Below, piece after piece: positions 8,927 through 17,442 of a stretch of DNA of 64,000 nucleotides. The DNA is from Pseudocitrobacter sp913778145. Lineage in GTDB: Bacteria > Pseudomonadota > Gammaproteobacteria > Enterobacterales > Enterobacteriaceae. Numbering within the stretch: position 1 is the first letter of the stretch; each line of letters starts with the position of its first letter. The notes below the pieces were generated by a model that saw only the letters and a list, made by a program, of their open reading frames with translations, had not been told where the DNA came from and did no database searches. The stretch lies in contig JALNTX010000011.1 of NCBI GenBank assembly GCA_035726825.1, positions 1 to 64,000 of the forward strand. Direction: 5' to 3'. Made by a program: the position numbers and the translations under genes.

Positions 8927-9614
8927 ACTCGCTTTCCGCCGGCAGCACCGGCATCCAGTCGATGGGAGCTTCCCCGCGCTGCGCCAGCCATTCGTTAGCC
9001 AAAACAAAGTGGTTGCAGCCAAAAAAGCCGCGATGGGCGGAAAGCGGTGACGGATGCGGAGCCTTCAGCACGCGATGGCGCTGCGCATCGATAATCGCGC
9101 CTTTCTTCTGAGCGTGCGATCCCCACAGTAAAAAGACCACGCCTTCCCGATGTTCGTTAATCAGGCTGATCACTTTATCGGTAAACGTCTCCCAACCGAG
9201 GCTGGCGTGAGAATGCGCCTGACCTGCGCGTACCGTCAGCACCGTGTTAAGCAACAGCACGCCCTGGCGCGCCCAGCTTTCCAGATAACCGTGCGGAGGA
9301 CGGGTAAAGCCGGGAATTGAACCTTCCAGCTCTTTATACATGTTTAACAGAGACGGCGGCGTGGCGATGCCCGGACGAACCGAAAAGGCCAGACCGTGCG
9401 CCTGACCCGGCCCGTGATAGGGATCCTGACCTAAAATCACTACTTTCACGTCGCTCAGTTCAGTAAAGCGAAAGGCGTTAAATACATCTTTCTGCGGCGG
9501 ATATATCGTCGTGCCTGCCTGGCGCTCATTCGCCACCGTTGCCAACGTGTTCAGAAAATAGGGTTGTAGCTTCTCGTCGGCCAGTACATCGTGCCAGGTT
9601 AAAAGGGCGCTCAT
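8925..9614 (-). CDS. ung: Uracil-DNA glycosylase
   Basis: A 229-residue base-excision repair enzyme that removes uracil from DNA. The water-activating motif GQDPYHGPGQAHGLAF begins at residue 62, with the catalytic Asp at 64. The leucine-loop motif HPSPLSAHRGFFG is near residue 187 and carries the catalytic His. Length and ends (PVLPAESE) match E. coli Ung. The gene stands alone, facing away from grcA. Confidence 0.97.
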   Translation of the reverse strand: MSALLTWHDVLADEKLQPYFLNTLATVANERQAGTTIYPPQKDVFNAFRFTELSDVKVVILGQDPYHGPGQAHGLAFSVRPGIATPPSLLNMYKELEGSIPGFTRPPHGYLESWARQGVLLLNTVLTVRAGQAHSHASLGWETFTDKVISLINEHREGVVFLLWGSHAQKKGAIIDAQRHRVLKAPHPSPLSAHRGFFGCNHFVLANEWLAQRGEAPIDWMPVLPAESE

Positions 9615-9754
9615 CTCGCTCTCCTGCGAATTATCATGCAGATAGCTTAACTGCTTCCTTCTCCATCACAAAATCGTGCAGGGTAAAAACCTCACGCCCC
9701 TTAAAAAAAATTGAAAATTTACAGAAAAAATTAGACCTCGCTGCCGGGGGTAAC

Positions 9755-9768
9755 TTGATATAAAACAA
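9755..9768 (+). promoter_or_regulatory. Upstream FNR-like site of grcA
   Basis: TTGATATAAAACAA: one perfect FNR half (TTGAT) and one weaker half. Its centre is 53 bp upstream of the strong FNR box, the spacing known for the tandem FNR sites of E. coli yfiD at -93.5 and -40.5. Confidence 0.75.
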
Positions 9769-9807
9769 GTAAATTAGTGTATGACCACTTTCGCGGTGTG
9801 GTTTTTA

Positions 9808-9821
9808 TTGATTTAAATCAA
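9808..9821 (+). promoter_or_regulatory. FNR box of the grcA promoter
   Basis: TTGATTTAAATCAA, a perfect match to the FNR consensus TTGATNNNNATCAA. The sequence TATATA at 9844-9849 fits a -10 hexamer, which would put the transcription start near 9855 and this box at about -40.5, a class II activator position. Confidence 0.9.
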
Positions 9822-9931
9822 AGAATGCGGGGTGTTTGAGGGGTATATATACACTCAAGCAACAATGGTTTTACCAATTGGCCGGGAACGGCCAGGCAAA
9901 TCGAATATGAATAGCCTAAGGGAGGCATCAA

Positions 9932-10315
9932 ATGATTACTGGTATTCAGATTACTAAAGCCGCAAACGACGACCTGCTGAATTCTTTCTGGCTGCTGGAT
10001 AGCGAAAAAGGTGAAGCACGCTGCCTGGTTGCCAAAGGTGGTTATGCAGAAGATGAAGTGGTTGCTGTGAAAGCGCTTGGCGATATCGAATATCGTGAAA
10101 TCCCGGTTGAAGCGAAACCAGAAGTTCGCGTAGAGGGTGGTCAGCACCTGAACGTTAACGTTCTGCGTCGTGAAACTCTGCTGGACGCGGTTGAACATCC
10201 GGAAAAATATCCGCAGCTGACCATTCGTGTTTCAGGCTACGCGGTGCGCTTTAATTCCCTGACGCCGGAACAGCAGCGCGACGTTATCGCCCGTACTTTC
10301 ACTGAAAGCCTGTAA
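9932..10315 (+). CDS. grcA: Autonomous glycyl radical cofactor (pyruvate formate-lyase spare part)
   Basis: A 127-residue protein, formerly yfiD, that mimics the C-terminal glycyl-radical domain of pyruvate formate-lyase and restores oxygen-cleaved enzyme. The radical site is the Gly in RVSGYAVRF near residue 102. The final 60 residues match PflB, while the N-terminal 60 (MITGIQITKAANDDLL) are specific to this family. GGGAGG lies about ten bases before ATG. The promoter region holds two FNR boxes, fitting induction under oxygen limitation. A terminator follows directly. Confidence 0.97.
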   Translation: MITGIQITKAANDDLLNSFWLLDSEKGEARCLVAKGGYAEDEVVAVKALGDIEYREIPVEAKPEVRVEGGQHLNVNVLRRETLLDAVEHPEKYPQLTIRVSGYAVRFNSLTPEQQRDVIARTFTESL

Positions 10316-10336
10316 GTTTTCAGTAGCAGAAAATAA

Positions 10337-10365
10337 AAACGCCGGGGAGACCCGGCGTTTTTTTT
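10337..10365. terminator. Terminator between grcA and srmB
   Basis: AAACGCCGGG, loop GAGA, CCCGGCGTTT then T-rich. A-rich and T-rich flanks allow it to act for both convergent genes; it touches the srmB stop codon. Confidence 0.92.
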
Positions 10366-11692
10366 ACTCTTCTGTAGACTGCGGTTCAGCGCCGCTTGGC
10401 TTCCGACGCTTACCGACATTCTTCGCGTCGCGATGGCGTACTTTCACGCGCGGTTTTTCTTTATCTTTCTCTTTTTTCTTCTCGGCGCGCTTCGCCAGCA
10501 CTTTCTTCGACGGTTTGCCGGTCATTTTTTCACTTGGGGCACGCGTCGTTGGACGCAGCCCATCGATGACGCGCGCTTTCAGCGATTCTTCGATATAGCG
10601 GCCAATTTTCTGCAACAGCAGATGGTCATGCGCTTCAACCAGCGAGACCGCTGTACCTTTACGGCCCGCGCGGCCGGTACGGCCAATACGGTGCAGATAG
10701 GTATCGCCAGTGCGTGGCATATCGAAGTTAATCACGTGGCTGACATCCGGGATATCGATACCGCGCGCGGCAACGTCAGTCGCAACCAGCACGTTTACGC
10801 GGCCTTCCGTCAGACGCTTGATCCCTTCGGTGCGTTTGATCTGCGCCATTTCGCCTTCGAGATAGCAGTTGTTGATCCCGGCGGCACGGAGCATTTCGGC
10901 AAGCTCATGCACACGCTCACGTTTACGTACAAACACGATAGCGCGCGTCATATCTTCTTGTTTCAGAAGGTGCTTGAGCAGCTCAACTTTGTGTTCCAGG
11001 TTATCCGCACGGTAGTACCACTGATGAATTTTCTTCCGTTCACGGGTGGACGGATTTGCAGAAACTTCAACCGGATCTTCAAGCAGACGCTCGGCAAAAT
11101 CTTTAATCGCATCGCCTTCAAGCGTGGCGGAGAAGAGCAGCGTCTGCTTACGCCAGCGGGTTTCCCCAGCGATGTGTTCGATGTCCTGCGCAAAACCGAG
11201 ATCCAGCATACGGTCAGCTTCGTCAAGAATTAAGGTCTCGACGGCGCGGCAGTCAAAGTTTTCTTCTTTGATGTACTGCAACAGGCGACCGGTGGTGGCA
11301 ACCACGATATCCTGGTTTTCGCTGAAGACTTCAGCGTGGTTCATGTACGCGACACCGCCGGTAATGGTGGCGATATCGAGATGGGTGTTTTTGGCCAGCT
11401 CGCGCGCGTGGTCGGCAACCTGCATCGCCAGTTCACGCGTTGGCGTCAGGATCAAGATGCGCGGCGGGCCGGATTTTTTGCGCGGGAAGTCGAGCAGATG
11501 CTGCAACGCTGGCAGCAGATACGCCGCTGTTTTACCGGTGCCGGTGGGCGCAGAACCCAAAACATCACGTCCATCGAGCGCAGGCGGAATGGCGGCAGCC
11601 TGGATGGCAGTCGGGCGTGTAAAGCCTTTGCTCTGGAGCGCGTCCAGCAGGCTTTCATCAAGTTCAAGTTCGGAAAAAGTCGTTACAGTCAT
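10364..11692 (-). CDS. srmB: ATP-dependent RNA helicase SrmB (DEAD box)
   Basis: A 442-residue helicase that acts early in assembly of the large ribosomal subunit. The motifs appear in order: Q motif with FTRPTAIQ, motif I APTGTGKT (residues 49-56), PTRELA, motif II DEAD (in LILDEADRM), motif III SAT, and motif VI HRIGRTGRAGR. The last 70 residues are a basic Lys/Arg tail used for RNA binding. The length is close to E. coli SrmB (444). The gene stands alone, with a terminator just past its stop. Confidence 0.96.
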   Translation of the reverse strand: MTVTTFSELELDESLLDALQSKGFTRPTAIQAAAIPPALDGRDVLGSAPTGTGKTAAYLLPALQHLLDFPRKKSGPPRILILTPTRELAMQVADHARELAKNTHLDIATITGGVAYMNHAEVFSENQDIVVATTGRLLQYIKEENFDCRAVETLILDEADRMLDLGFAQDIEHIAGETRWRKQTLLFSATLEGDAIKDFAERLLEDPVEVSANPSTRERKKIHQWYYRADNLEHKVELLKHLLKQEDMTRAIVFVRKRERVHELAEMLRAAGINNCYLEGEMAQIKRTEGIKRLTEGRVNVLVATDVAARGIDIPDVSHVINFDMPRTGDTYLHRIGRTGRAGRKGTAVSLVEAHDHLLLQKIGRYIEESLKARVIDGLRPTTRAPSEKMTGKPSKKVLAKRAEKKKEKDKEKPRVKVRHRDAKNVGKRRKPSGAEPQSTEE

Positions 11693-11803
11693 TGTCTACC
11701 TCAGTGTGAGGCGGTGATTATAGACGTTACGGCTCTAATCTTCATCTGTTTGTATGGCTATCTGTTCTCAGGTATTGTGCTGAGCCAAAACAGGATACGC
11801 AAA

Positions 11804-12547
11804 ATGACTATGTCTGACTCGAAACCCACGCTGCGTCGTAATGGATTTACCTTTAAAAAATTTTTTGTCGCGCATGACCGTTGTGCCATGAAAGTGGGGA
11901 CGGACGGCATTTTACTGGGCGCATGGGCGCCGATTGCCCATGTAACGCGCGTGCTGGATATTGGCACGGGAAGTGGTTTGCTGGCGTTAATGCTGGCGCA
12001 GCGCACCGAAGCGAGTACGCACATCGACGCCGTTGAGCTGGATGAAAGCGCCGCAGAGCAGGCGCGAGAAAATGTCGCGCAATCCTCGTGGCCGCAAAAA
12101 ATTGCCGTACATACGGCGGATATTCAGACCTGGATAGCGAGCGTCGACAGCCGTTATGACCTGATTGTCAGCAATCCGCCTTACTACGAGCAGGGCGTTG
12201 AGTGCGCCACGCCGCAGCGTGAGCAGGCACGCTACACCACGTCGCTCGATCATCAAACGTTGCTTACCTGCGCGGCGGATGCCATTACGGAAGAGGGATT
12301 TTTCTGCGTGGTATTGCCGGAAAACATTGGCCAGAGCTTTACCGAACAGGCGCTGTCGATGGGCTGGCATTTACGCCTGCGTACGGATATCGCCGAATAT
12401 GATACGCGCCCGCCGCACCGCGTCCTGCTGGCGTTCTCGCCAAAAAATGGTGAATGCTTTAGCGACAGAATGGCGATTCGTGGGCCAGAGCAGCAGTACT
12501 CAGAAGCGTATACTGCGCTGACCCAGGCGTTTTATCTCTTTATGTAA
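11804..12547 (+). CDS. trmN6: tRNA1(Val) (adenine37-N6)-methyltransferase
   Basis: A 247-residue S-adenosylmethionine-dependent enzyme, formerly yfiC, that makes m6A37 in the valine tRNA. The Rossmann motif I reads LDIGTGSGLLAL, and the N6-amino methyltransferase motif IV is NPPYY. The open frame extends far upstream, overlapping srmB on the other strand, but AGGA at 11792-11795 and homology (LRRNGFTFKKFF near the start) place initiation at ATG 11804. ATG 11810, two codons later, is also possible. The 3' end overlaps the nadB 3' end by 16 bases. Confidence 0.93.
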   Translation: MTMSDSKPTLRRNGFTFKKFFVAHDRCAMKVGTDGILLGAWAPIAHVTRVLDIGTGSGLLALMLAQRTEASTHIDAVELDESAAEQARENVAQSSWPQKIAVHTADIQTWIASVDSRYDLIVSNPPYYEQGVECATPQREQARYTTSLDHQTLLTCAADAITEEGFFCVVLPENIGQSFTEQALSMGWHLRLRTDIAEYDTRPPHRVLLAFSPKNGECFSDRMAIRGPEQQYSEAYTALTQAFYLFM

Positions 12548-14151
12548 GTGAGCGGCGAAAGCACGGACGGGCCGGAATCCTGCATCAGCTCCGGGTAATC
12601 CAGCGTGTAATGCAGGCCCCGGCTCTCTTTGCGCATCATCGCACAGCGAACGATAAGTTCCGCCACCTGTACCAGATTGCGCAATTCCAGCAAATTATTC
12701 GACACGCGGAAGCGTGAGTAATATTCGTCAAGCTCCTGTTGAAGCATGGTGATGCGCCGCAGGGCGCGCTCTAGCCGTTTCGTGGTGCGCACAATGCCGA
12801 CGTAATCCCACATCAGCAAACGCAGCTCATGCCAGTTGTGCTGAATCACCACTCGCTCGTCGGAATCATCTACCCGGCTTTCATCCCACGCGGGCAGGGT
12901 TTCCACCTGGCGCGCGCTGGCAATCCGCTTATTGATGTCTTCCGCCGCCGACCAGCCATAGACCAGGCATTCCAGCAGAGAGTTAGAGGCCATACGGTTC
13001 GCGCCGTGCAGGCCGGTATAGCTCACTTCACCGATCGCATACAGGCCGTCAACATCGCTGCGTCCGTTATCATCCACCATCACGCCGCCGCAGGTATAGT
13101 GTGCAGCCGGAACAACCGGCACCGGTTCTTTGGTCAGGTCGATGCCCAGCCCAAGCAGTTTTTCATAAATCATCGGGAAATGGTGACGGACAAATTCTGC
13201 GGGCTTATGGCTGATGTCCAGATACATACAATCCACGCCGAGACGTTTCATTTCATGATCGATCGCGCGGGCGACCACATCGCGCGGCGCAAGCTCGCCT
13301 CGCGCGTCGAAATCGGGCATAAAACGACTGCCGTCCGGGCGCTTGAGCATCGCGCCTTCTCCGCGCAGCGCTTCGGTGAGCAGGAAATTACGCGCCTGCG
13401 GGTGGAACAGGGCGGTGGGGTGGAACTGATTAAACTCCAGATTCGCCACGCGACAACCCGCGCGCCAGGCCATGGCGATACCGTCGCCCGAGGAGATATC
13501 CGGGTTGGTGGTGTACTGATACACCTTGGACGCGCCGCCCGTCGCCAGCACCACCGATTTCGCCGCGCAGGTTTCCACGCTCTCTTTATTACGATTCCAG
13601 ACCCACGCGCCAACCACACGGCGCGTGCCGGGCAGGCCAATCTTGTCGGACATGATCAGGTCTACCGCGTTGCAGCGCTCAATCACCCGGATGTTGGGAT
13701 GATTCAGCACCTTGCTGACCAGTGTGTTTTCCACTTCTTTGCCGGTGGCATCCGCCGCATGCAGAATGCGGCGATGGCTGTGGCCACCTTCACGTGTCAG
13801 GTGATAGCTCGCTTCGCCGTTGCTTTGTACTTGCGTATCAAACAGTACGCCCTGGTCAATCAACCACTGGACGCAGTTTTTGGCGTTGCTGGCGACAAAA
13901 GACACGGCATCACGATCGCAAATTCCTGCCCCGGCGATGAGCGTGTCCTCGACGTGGGATTCGATGCTGTCGGTTTCATCAAAAACAGCGGCAATTCCGC
14001 CCTGCGCGTAGAAGGTTGAACCTTCGCTAATCGGGCCTTTACTAAGCACAATGACGGAATGCTGCTCGGCGACGCGCAGCGCGAGAGATAAACCGGCAGC
14101 ACCGCTACCGATGATCAGGACATCACAGGAGAGATCTGGAAGAGTGTTCAT
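12532..14151 (-). CDS. nadB: L-aspartate oxidase
   Basis: A 539-residue FAD enzyme that oxidises L-aspartate to iminoaspartate, the first step of NAD synthesis; NadA uses the product. The N-terminal dinucleotide motif is IGSGAAGLSLAL (about 14-25). The fold is that of the succinate dehydrogenase/fumarate reductase flavoproteins, with the characteristic HPTA and LRGEGA segments near residues 244-265 and the helical C-terminal domain at about 425-539. A perfect NadR operator lies eight bases before the start codon, so repression by NadR when NAD is plentiful is likely. Confidence 0.97.
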   Translation of the reverse strand: MNTLPDLSCDVLIIGSGAAGLSLALRVAEQHSVIVLSKGPISEGSTFYAQGGIAAVFDETDSIESHVEDTLIAGAGICDRDAVSFVASNAKNCVQWLIDQGVLFDTQVQSNGEASYHLTREGGHSHRRILHAADATGKEVENTLVSKVLNHPNIRVIERCNAVDLIMSDKIGLPGTRRVVGAWVWNRNKESVETCAAKSVVLATGGASKVYQYTTNPDISSGDGIAMAWRAGCRVANLEFNQFHPTALFHPQARNFLLTEALRGEGAMLKRPDGSRFMPDFDARGELAPRDVVARAIDHEMKRLGVDCMYLDISHKPAEFVRHHFPMIYEKLLGLGIDLTKEPVPVVPAAHYTCGGVMVDDNGRSDVDGLYAIGEVSYTGLHGANRMASNSLLECLVYGWSAAEDINKRIASARQVETLPAWDESRVDDSDERVVIQHNWHELRLLMWDYVGIVRTTKRLERALRRITMLQQELDEYYSRFRVSNNLLELRNLVQVAELIVRCAMMRKESRGLHYTLDYPELMQDSGPSVLSPLTYIKR

Positions 14152-14158
14152 GATGATT

Positions 14159-14176
14159 TGTTTAATTTACTAAACA
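14159..14176. promoter_or_regulatory. NadR operator of nadB
   Basis: TGTTTA, six bases, TAAACA: a perfect palindromic match to the NadR box. Its position just upstream of the nadB start fits repression of NAD synthesis. Confidence 0.9.
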
Positions 14177-14463
14177 CGGTTTGCTCAGCATAGCATCACA
14201 AAACGCGCTGGCGCACACATTTTTTTAGTGGAAGTTGTAACGGCTAAACATAACAGCGTCTGTAGGGACTTTGTAAACGAAGGAAAATAATCGAATCTCT
14301 GACTCCGGAAACCAGTATTTATGGTGAAATAAAAGGCGGGTTACGTTACTCTTGCGAGAATTGCGTTTTTCTTTCGCAACTTAGGCAACGTACTGCATGC
14401 GTAGACTTATAATGAGAGACAATGAACGGTCTACAACTGACAAACAAAAAACAAAGGCGTAAC

Positions 14464-14491
14464 GGAACTTTACAATCATAAGACACTCTAA
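14464..14491 (+). promoter_or_regulatory. Sigma-E promoter of rpoE
   Basis: GGAACTT at 14464-14470 and TCTAA at 14487-14491, 16 bases apart, match the sigma-E -35 and -10 elements. This is the autoregulatory promoter of rpoE. The rest of the 422-base gap from nadB holds further AT-rich sequence in which other promoters are likely but not placed. Confidence 0.88.
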
Positions 14492-14573
14492 CCCTGTGCT
14501 TGCTCATAGTGCAGTGAACGGAGTGGCGTTTTGATTACGCATTGGAATAGGGTTTGGGGAGACATTACCTCGG

Positions 14574-15149
14574 ATGAGCGAGCAGTTAACGGACCAGGTC
14601 CTGGTAGAACGGGTCCAAAAAGGAGACCAGAAAGCTTTTAACCTACTGGTGGTGCGCTACCAGCATAAGGTTGCGAGCCTGGTTTCCCGATATGTGCCGT
14701 CAGGTGACGTTCCTGATGTGGTGCAAGAGTCTTTTATAAAGGCCTATCGTGCGCTGGATTCATTCCGGGGGGATAGCGCTTTCTATACGTGGCTGTACCG
14801 TATTGCGGTCAATACGGCAAAAAATTACCTGGTTGCTCAGGGGCGACGCCCACCGTCCAGCGATGTGGACGCAATGGAAGCAGAAAACTTCGAAAGTGGC
14901 GGCGCACTGAAAGAAATTTCGAACCCTGAGAACTTAATGTTGTCAGAAGAACTGAGACAGATCGTTTTTCGCACCATTGAAAGCCTTCCAGAAGATTTAC
15001 GCATGGCAATTACCCTGCGCGAGCTGGATGGCCTAAGCTATGAAGAGATAGCTGCAATTATGGATTGCCCGGTAGGTACTGTTCGTTCCCGTATCTTCCG
15101 TGCGCGAGAAGCCATTGATAATAAAGTTCAACCGCTTATCAGGCGTTGA
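14574..15149 (+). CDS. rpoE: RNA polymerase sigma factor E (envelope and heat stress)
   Basis: A 191-residue ECF sigma factor. Region 2 spans about residues 20-90 (LLVRYQHKVASLVSRYV, DVVQESFIKAYRALDSF). Region 4 lies at about 130-185 with its helix-turn-helix (LSYEEIAAIMDCPVGTVRSRI). It directs transcription of outer-membrane chaperone, protease and small-RNA genes, and is held inactive by RseA. The sequence is nearly identical to E. coli. A GGGGAGA ribosome site precedes ATG. It is the first gene of rpoE-rseA-rseB-rseC. Confidence 0.98.
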   Translation: MSEQLTDQVLVERVQKGDQKAFNLLVVRYQHKVASLVSRYVPSGDVPDVVQESFIKAYRALDSFRGDSAFYTWLYRIAVNTAKNYLVAQGRRPPSSDVDAMEAENFESGGALKEISNPENLMLSEELRQIVFRTIESLPEDLRMAITLRELDGLSYEEIAAIMDCPVGTVRSRIFRAREAIDNKVQPLIRR

Positions 15150-15180
15150 CGGTAGCGGGATACTGGAAAAGGTATTAGGC

Positions 15181-15831
15181 ATGCAGAAAGAAAAACTTTC
15201 CGCCTTAATGGATGGTGAAACGCTGGATAACGAGTTGCTTACTGAATTAACTCGTTCGCCGGAAATGCAAAAAACCTGGGAGAGCTATCATCTCATCCGT
15301 GATTCGCTGCGCGGCGACACGGCGGATGTGCTTCATTTTGATATCTCTTCTCGCGTCATGGCTGCCATCGAAAATGAGCCTGTTCGTCAAGCAACACCGC
15401 TCATTCCTGAAGCCCAGCCAGCGCCACATCAATGGCAGAATATGCCATTCTGGAAAAAAGTTCGTCCGTGGGCGAGCTCACTTACCCAAATGGGCGTAGC
15501 GGCTTGCGTATCGCTTGCAGTTATTGTCGGTGTCCAGCACTATAATGGGCAATCAGATTCTACTCAGCAGCCTGAAACACCGGTTTTTAATACCTTACCG
15601 ATGATGGGCAAAGCCAGTCCGGTTAGCCTGGGCGTGCCGTCTGATGCCACTGCGGGTACTGGCCAGCAACAGCAGGTTCAGGAACAACGTCGTCGCATTA
15701 ACGCAATGTTGCAGGATTATGAATTGCAGCGCCGCCTGCATTCTGAGCAACTTCAGTTTGAACAGGCACAAACCCAGCAGGCTGCTGTTCAGGTGCCGGG
15801 CTATCAAACTTTAGGAACGCAATCGCAGTAA
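15181..15831 (+). CDS. rseA: Anti-sigma-E factor RseA
   Basis: A 216-residue single-pass inner-membrane protein. The cytoplasmic N-terminus (about 1-90, beginning MQKEKLSALMDGE) binds sigma-E. One membrane segment lies near residues 100-118 (MGVAACVSLAVIVGV). The periplasmic part binds RseB and contains the conserved Val-Ser (SPVSLGV) that DegS cuts in E. coli, before RseP cuts in the membrane. Longer in-frame readings upstream would overlap rpoE and lack homology. Its stop overlaps the rseB start by one base, implying translational coupling. Confidence 0.97.
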   Translation: MQKEKLSALMDGETLDNELLTELTRSPEMQKTWESYHLIRDSLRGDTADVLHFDISSRVMAAIENEPVRQATPLIPEAQPAPHQWQNMPFWKKVRPWASSLTQMGVAACVSLAVIVGVQHYNGQSDSTQQPETPVFNTLPMMGKASPVSLGVPSDATAGTGQQQQVQEQRRRINAMLQDYELQRRLHSEQLQFEQAQTQQAAVQVPGYQTLGTQSQ

Positions 15832-16784
15832 TGAAGCAACTTTGGTGTGCCATGTCCCTTGTGGCTGGCAGCCTGTTCTTCTCTGTCAACGCCTCGGCTG
15901 ATGTTTCGTCCGGGGCGTTGTTGCAGCAGATGAATCTGGCCAGTCAGTCCCTCAACTATGAGCTGTCGTTCGTCAGCATCAATAAAACCGGCGTCGAATC
16001 GTTACGCTATCGTCACGCGCGTTTGAACAACCAGGCACTGGCACAGCTACTGCAACTGGATGGTCCGCGTCGTGAAGTGGTGCAGCGCGGCAATGAAATC
16101 AGCTATTTTGAGCCGGGGCTCGACCCGTTTACGCTCAATGGCGATTACATCGTCGACTCCCTGCCGTCGCTGGTCTATACCGATTTTAAACGCCTGGCGC
16201 CTTATTACGATTTTATCTCTGTCGGGCGCACCCGTATCGCCGATCGCTTATGCGAAGTGATCCGCGTCGTTGCGCGCGATGGCACCCGTTATAGCTACAT
16301 CGTCTGGATGGACTCTGAAAGCAAACTGCCGATGCGCGTCGACCTGCTCGACCGCGACGGCGAAACGCTGGAGCAGTTCCGCGTGATTGCTTTTAACGTG
16401 GGCGATCAGGTCGGCAGCAGCATGGATAAATTGGCGAAAGCCAGCCTGCCGCCGCTGCTCTCCGTTCCGGCGGGCAGTAAAGTGAACTTCAACTGGTCGC
16501 CGACCTGGGTGCCGCAGGGCTTCAGCGAAGTCTCCAGCAGCCGCCGTACGTTACCGACCATCGATACCGCGGTGGAGTCTCGTCTCTTCTCGGACGGCCT
16601 GTTCAGTTTCTCTATTAACGTCAGCCGGGCCACGGCTAACAGTAGCGAACAGATGCTGCGTACCGGTCGCCGCACGGTGAGTACCACCGTGCGCAATCAG
16701 GCTGAAATCACCATCGTCGGTGAACTGCCGCCACCAACGGCGAAACGCATTGCCGACGGCATTAGCTTCAAGGGCGCGCAATGA
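15831..16784 (+). CDS. rseB: Periplasmic sigma-E regulator RseB
   Basis: A 317-residue exported protein that shields RseA from DegS and senses lipopolysaccharide and mislocalised lipoproteins. A signal peptide is visible (hydrophobic residues 8-20, cleavage after NASA near 24). The MucB/RseB lipoprotein-like N-terminal domain runs to about 200, followed by a smaller C-terminal RseA-binding domain. Length matches the family. The stop overlaps the rseC start as ATGA. Confidence 0.96.
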   Translation: MKQLWCAMSLVAGSLFFSVNASADVSSGALLQQMNLASQSLNYELSFVSINKTGVESLRYRHARLNNQALAQLLQLDGPRREVVQRGNEISYFEPGLDPFTLNGDYIVDSLPSLVYTDFKRLAPYYDFISVGRTRIADRLCEVIRVVARDGTRYSYIVWMDSESKLPMRVDLLDRDGETLEQFRVIAFNVGDQVGSSMDKLAKASLPPLLSVPAGSKVNFNWSPTWVPQGFSEVSSSRRTLPTIDTAVESRLFSDGLFSFSINVSRATANSSEQMLRTGRRTVSTTVRNQAEITIVGELPPPTAKRIADGISFKGAQ

Positions 16785-17257
16785 TTAAAGAGTGGGCAAC
16801 CGTTGTCTCCTGGGAAAACGGCGTAGCGAAAGTTCACTGCGACGTGAAAGCGTCATGCAGCAGCTGCGCGTCACGCGCGGGCTGCGGCAGCCGTGTGCTA
16901 AATAAGCTGGGGCCGCAAACCAGCCACACCATTAGCGTCCCTAGCGCGGAACCGCTGGTGGCCGGGCAAAAAGTGGAGCTGGGGATTAGCGAAAGCAGCC
17001 TGTTGGGTTCTGCTATGCTGGTTTACCTGTCACCACTGGTGGGGCTGTTTATCATGGCCTCTCTGTTCCAGGTACTGTTTGGCACAGACCTCGCCGCCAT
17101 GTGCGGAGCGCTGTTAGGCGGTGTGGGGGGCTTTTTACTGGCGCGCGGTTTTTCGCCTGCGCTTGCGAAACGCGAAACGTGGCAGCCGGTCATCATTAGC
17201 GTTGGCCTGCCGCCTGACCTCCTGCGCACCTCCACCTCTTCTGAATTGAGCCAGTGA
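16781..17257 (+). CDS. rseC: Inner-membrane protein RseC
   Basis: A 158-residue protein of the RseC/MucC family. The cytoplasmic N-terminus has a cysteine cluster (C20, C26, C29 and C35 in VHCDVKASCSSCASRAGC) that may bind a metal or Fe-S centre; E. coli RseC has been linked to reduction of the SoxR Fe-S cluster. Two membrane segments lie near 75-95 and 100-120. It is last in the rpoE operon, and 185 bases separate it from lepA with no clear terminator. Confidence 0.93.
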   Translation: MIKEWATVVSWENGVAKVHCDVKASCSSCASRAGCGSRVLNKLGPQTSHTISVPSAEPLVAGQKVELGISESSLLGSAMLVYLSPLVGLFIMASLFQVLFGTDLAAMCGALLGGVGGFLLARGFSPALAKRETWQPVIISVGLPPDLLRTSTSSELSQ

Positions 17258-17442
17258 TCGTACTGGCTTTATTTTTATTTACATCTGGTATGAGAAAGCC
17301 GTGAACTGAACCGCTATGCTTGCTGGAAGAGCATTTCCTGGTTGCGCAGTTGTAGTGTAGAATGCGGCGTTTTCGAACGACACAAACGTCAGGCACAGAA
17401 CAGCGGCCTCAAAGTATTCGTAAGGCATAATTATCTTAATAT

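Noticed and set aside
11336..11803. An upstream extension of trmN6 overlapping srmB on the opposite strand
   Set aside because: It has no homology and no ribosome site; AGGA before ATG 11804 and family length support the shorter gene.
12829..14019. A 396-codon open frame antisense to nadB
   Set aside because: It is a shadow of nadB, with no domain recognised.
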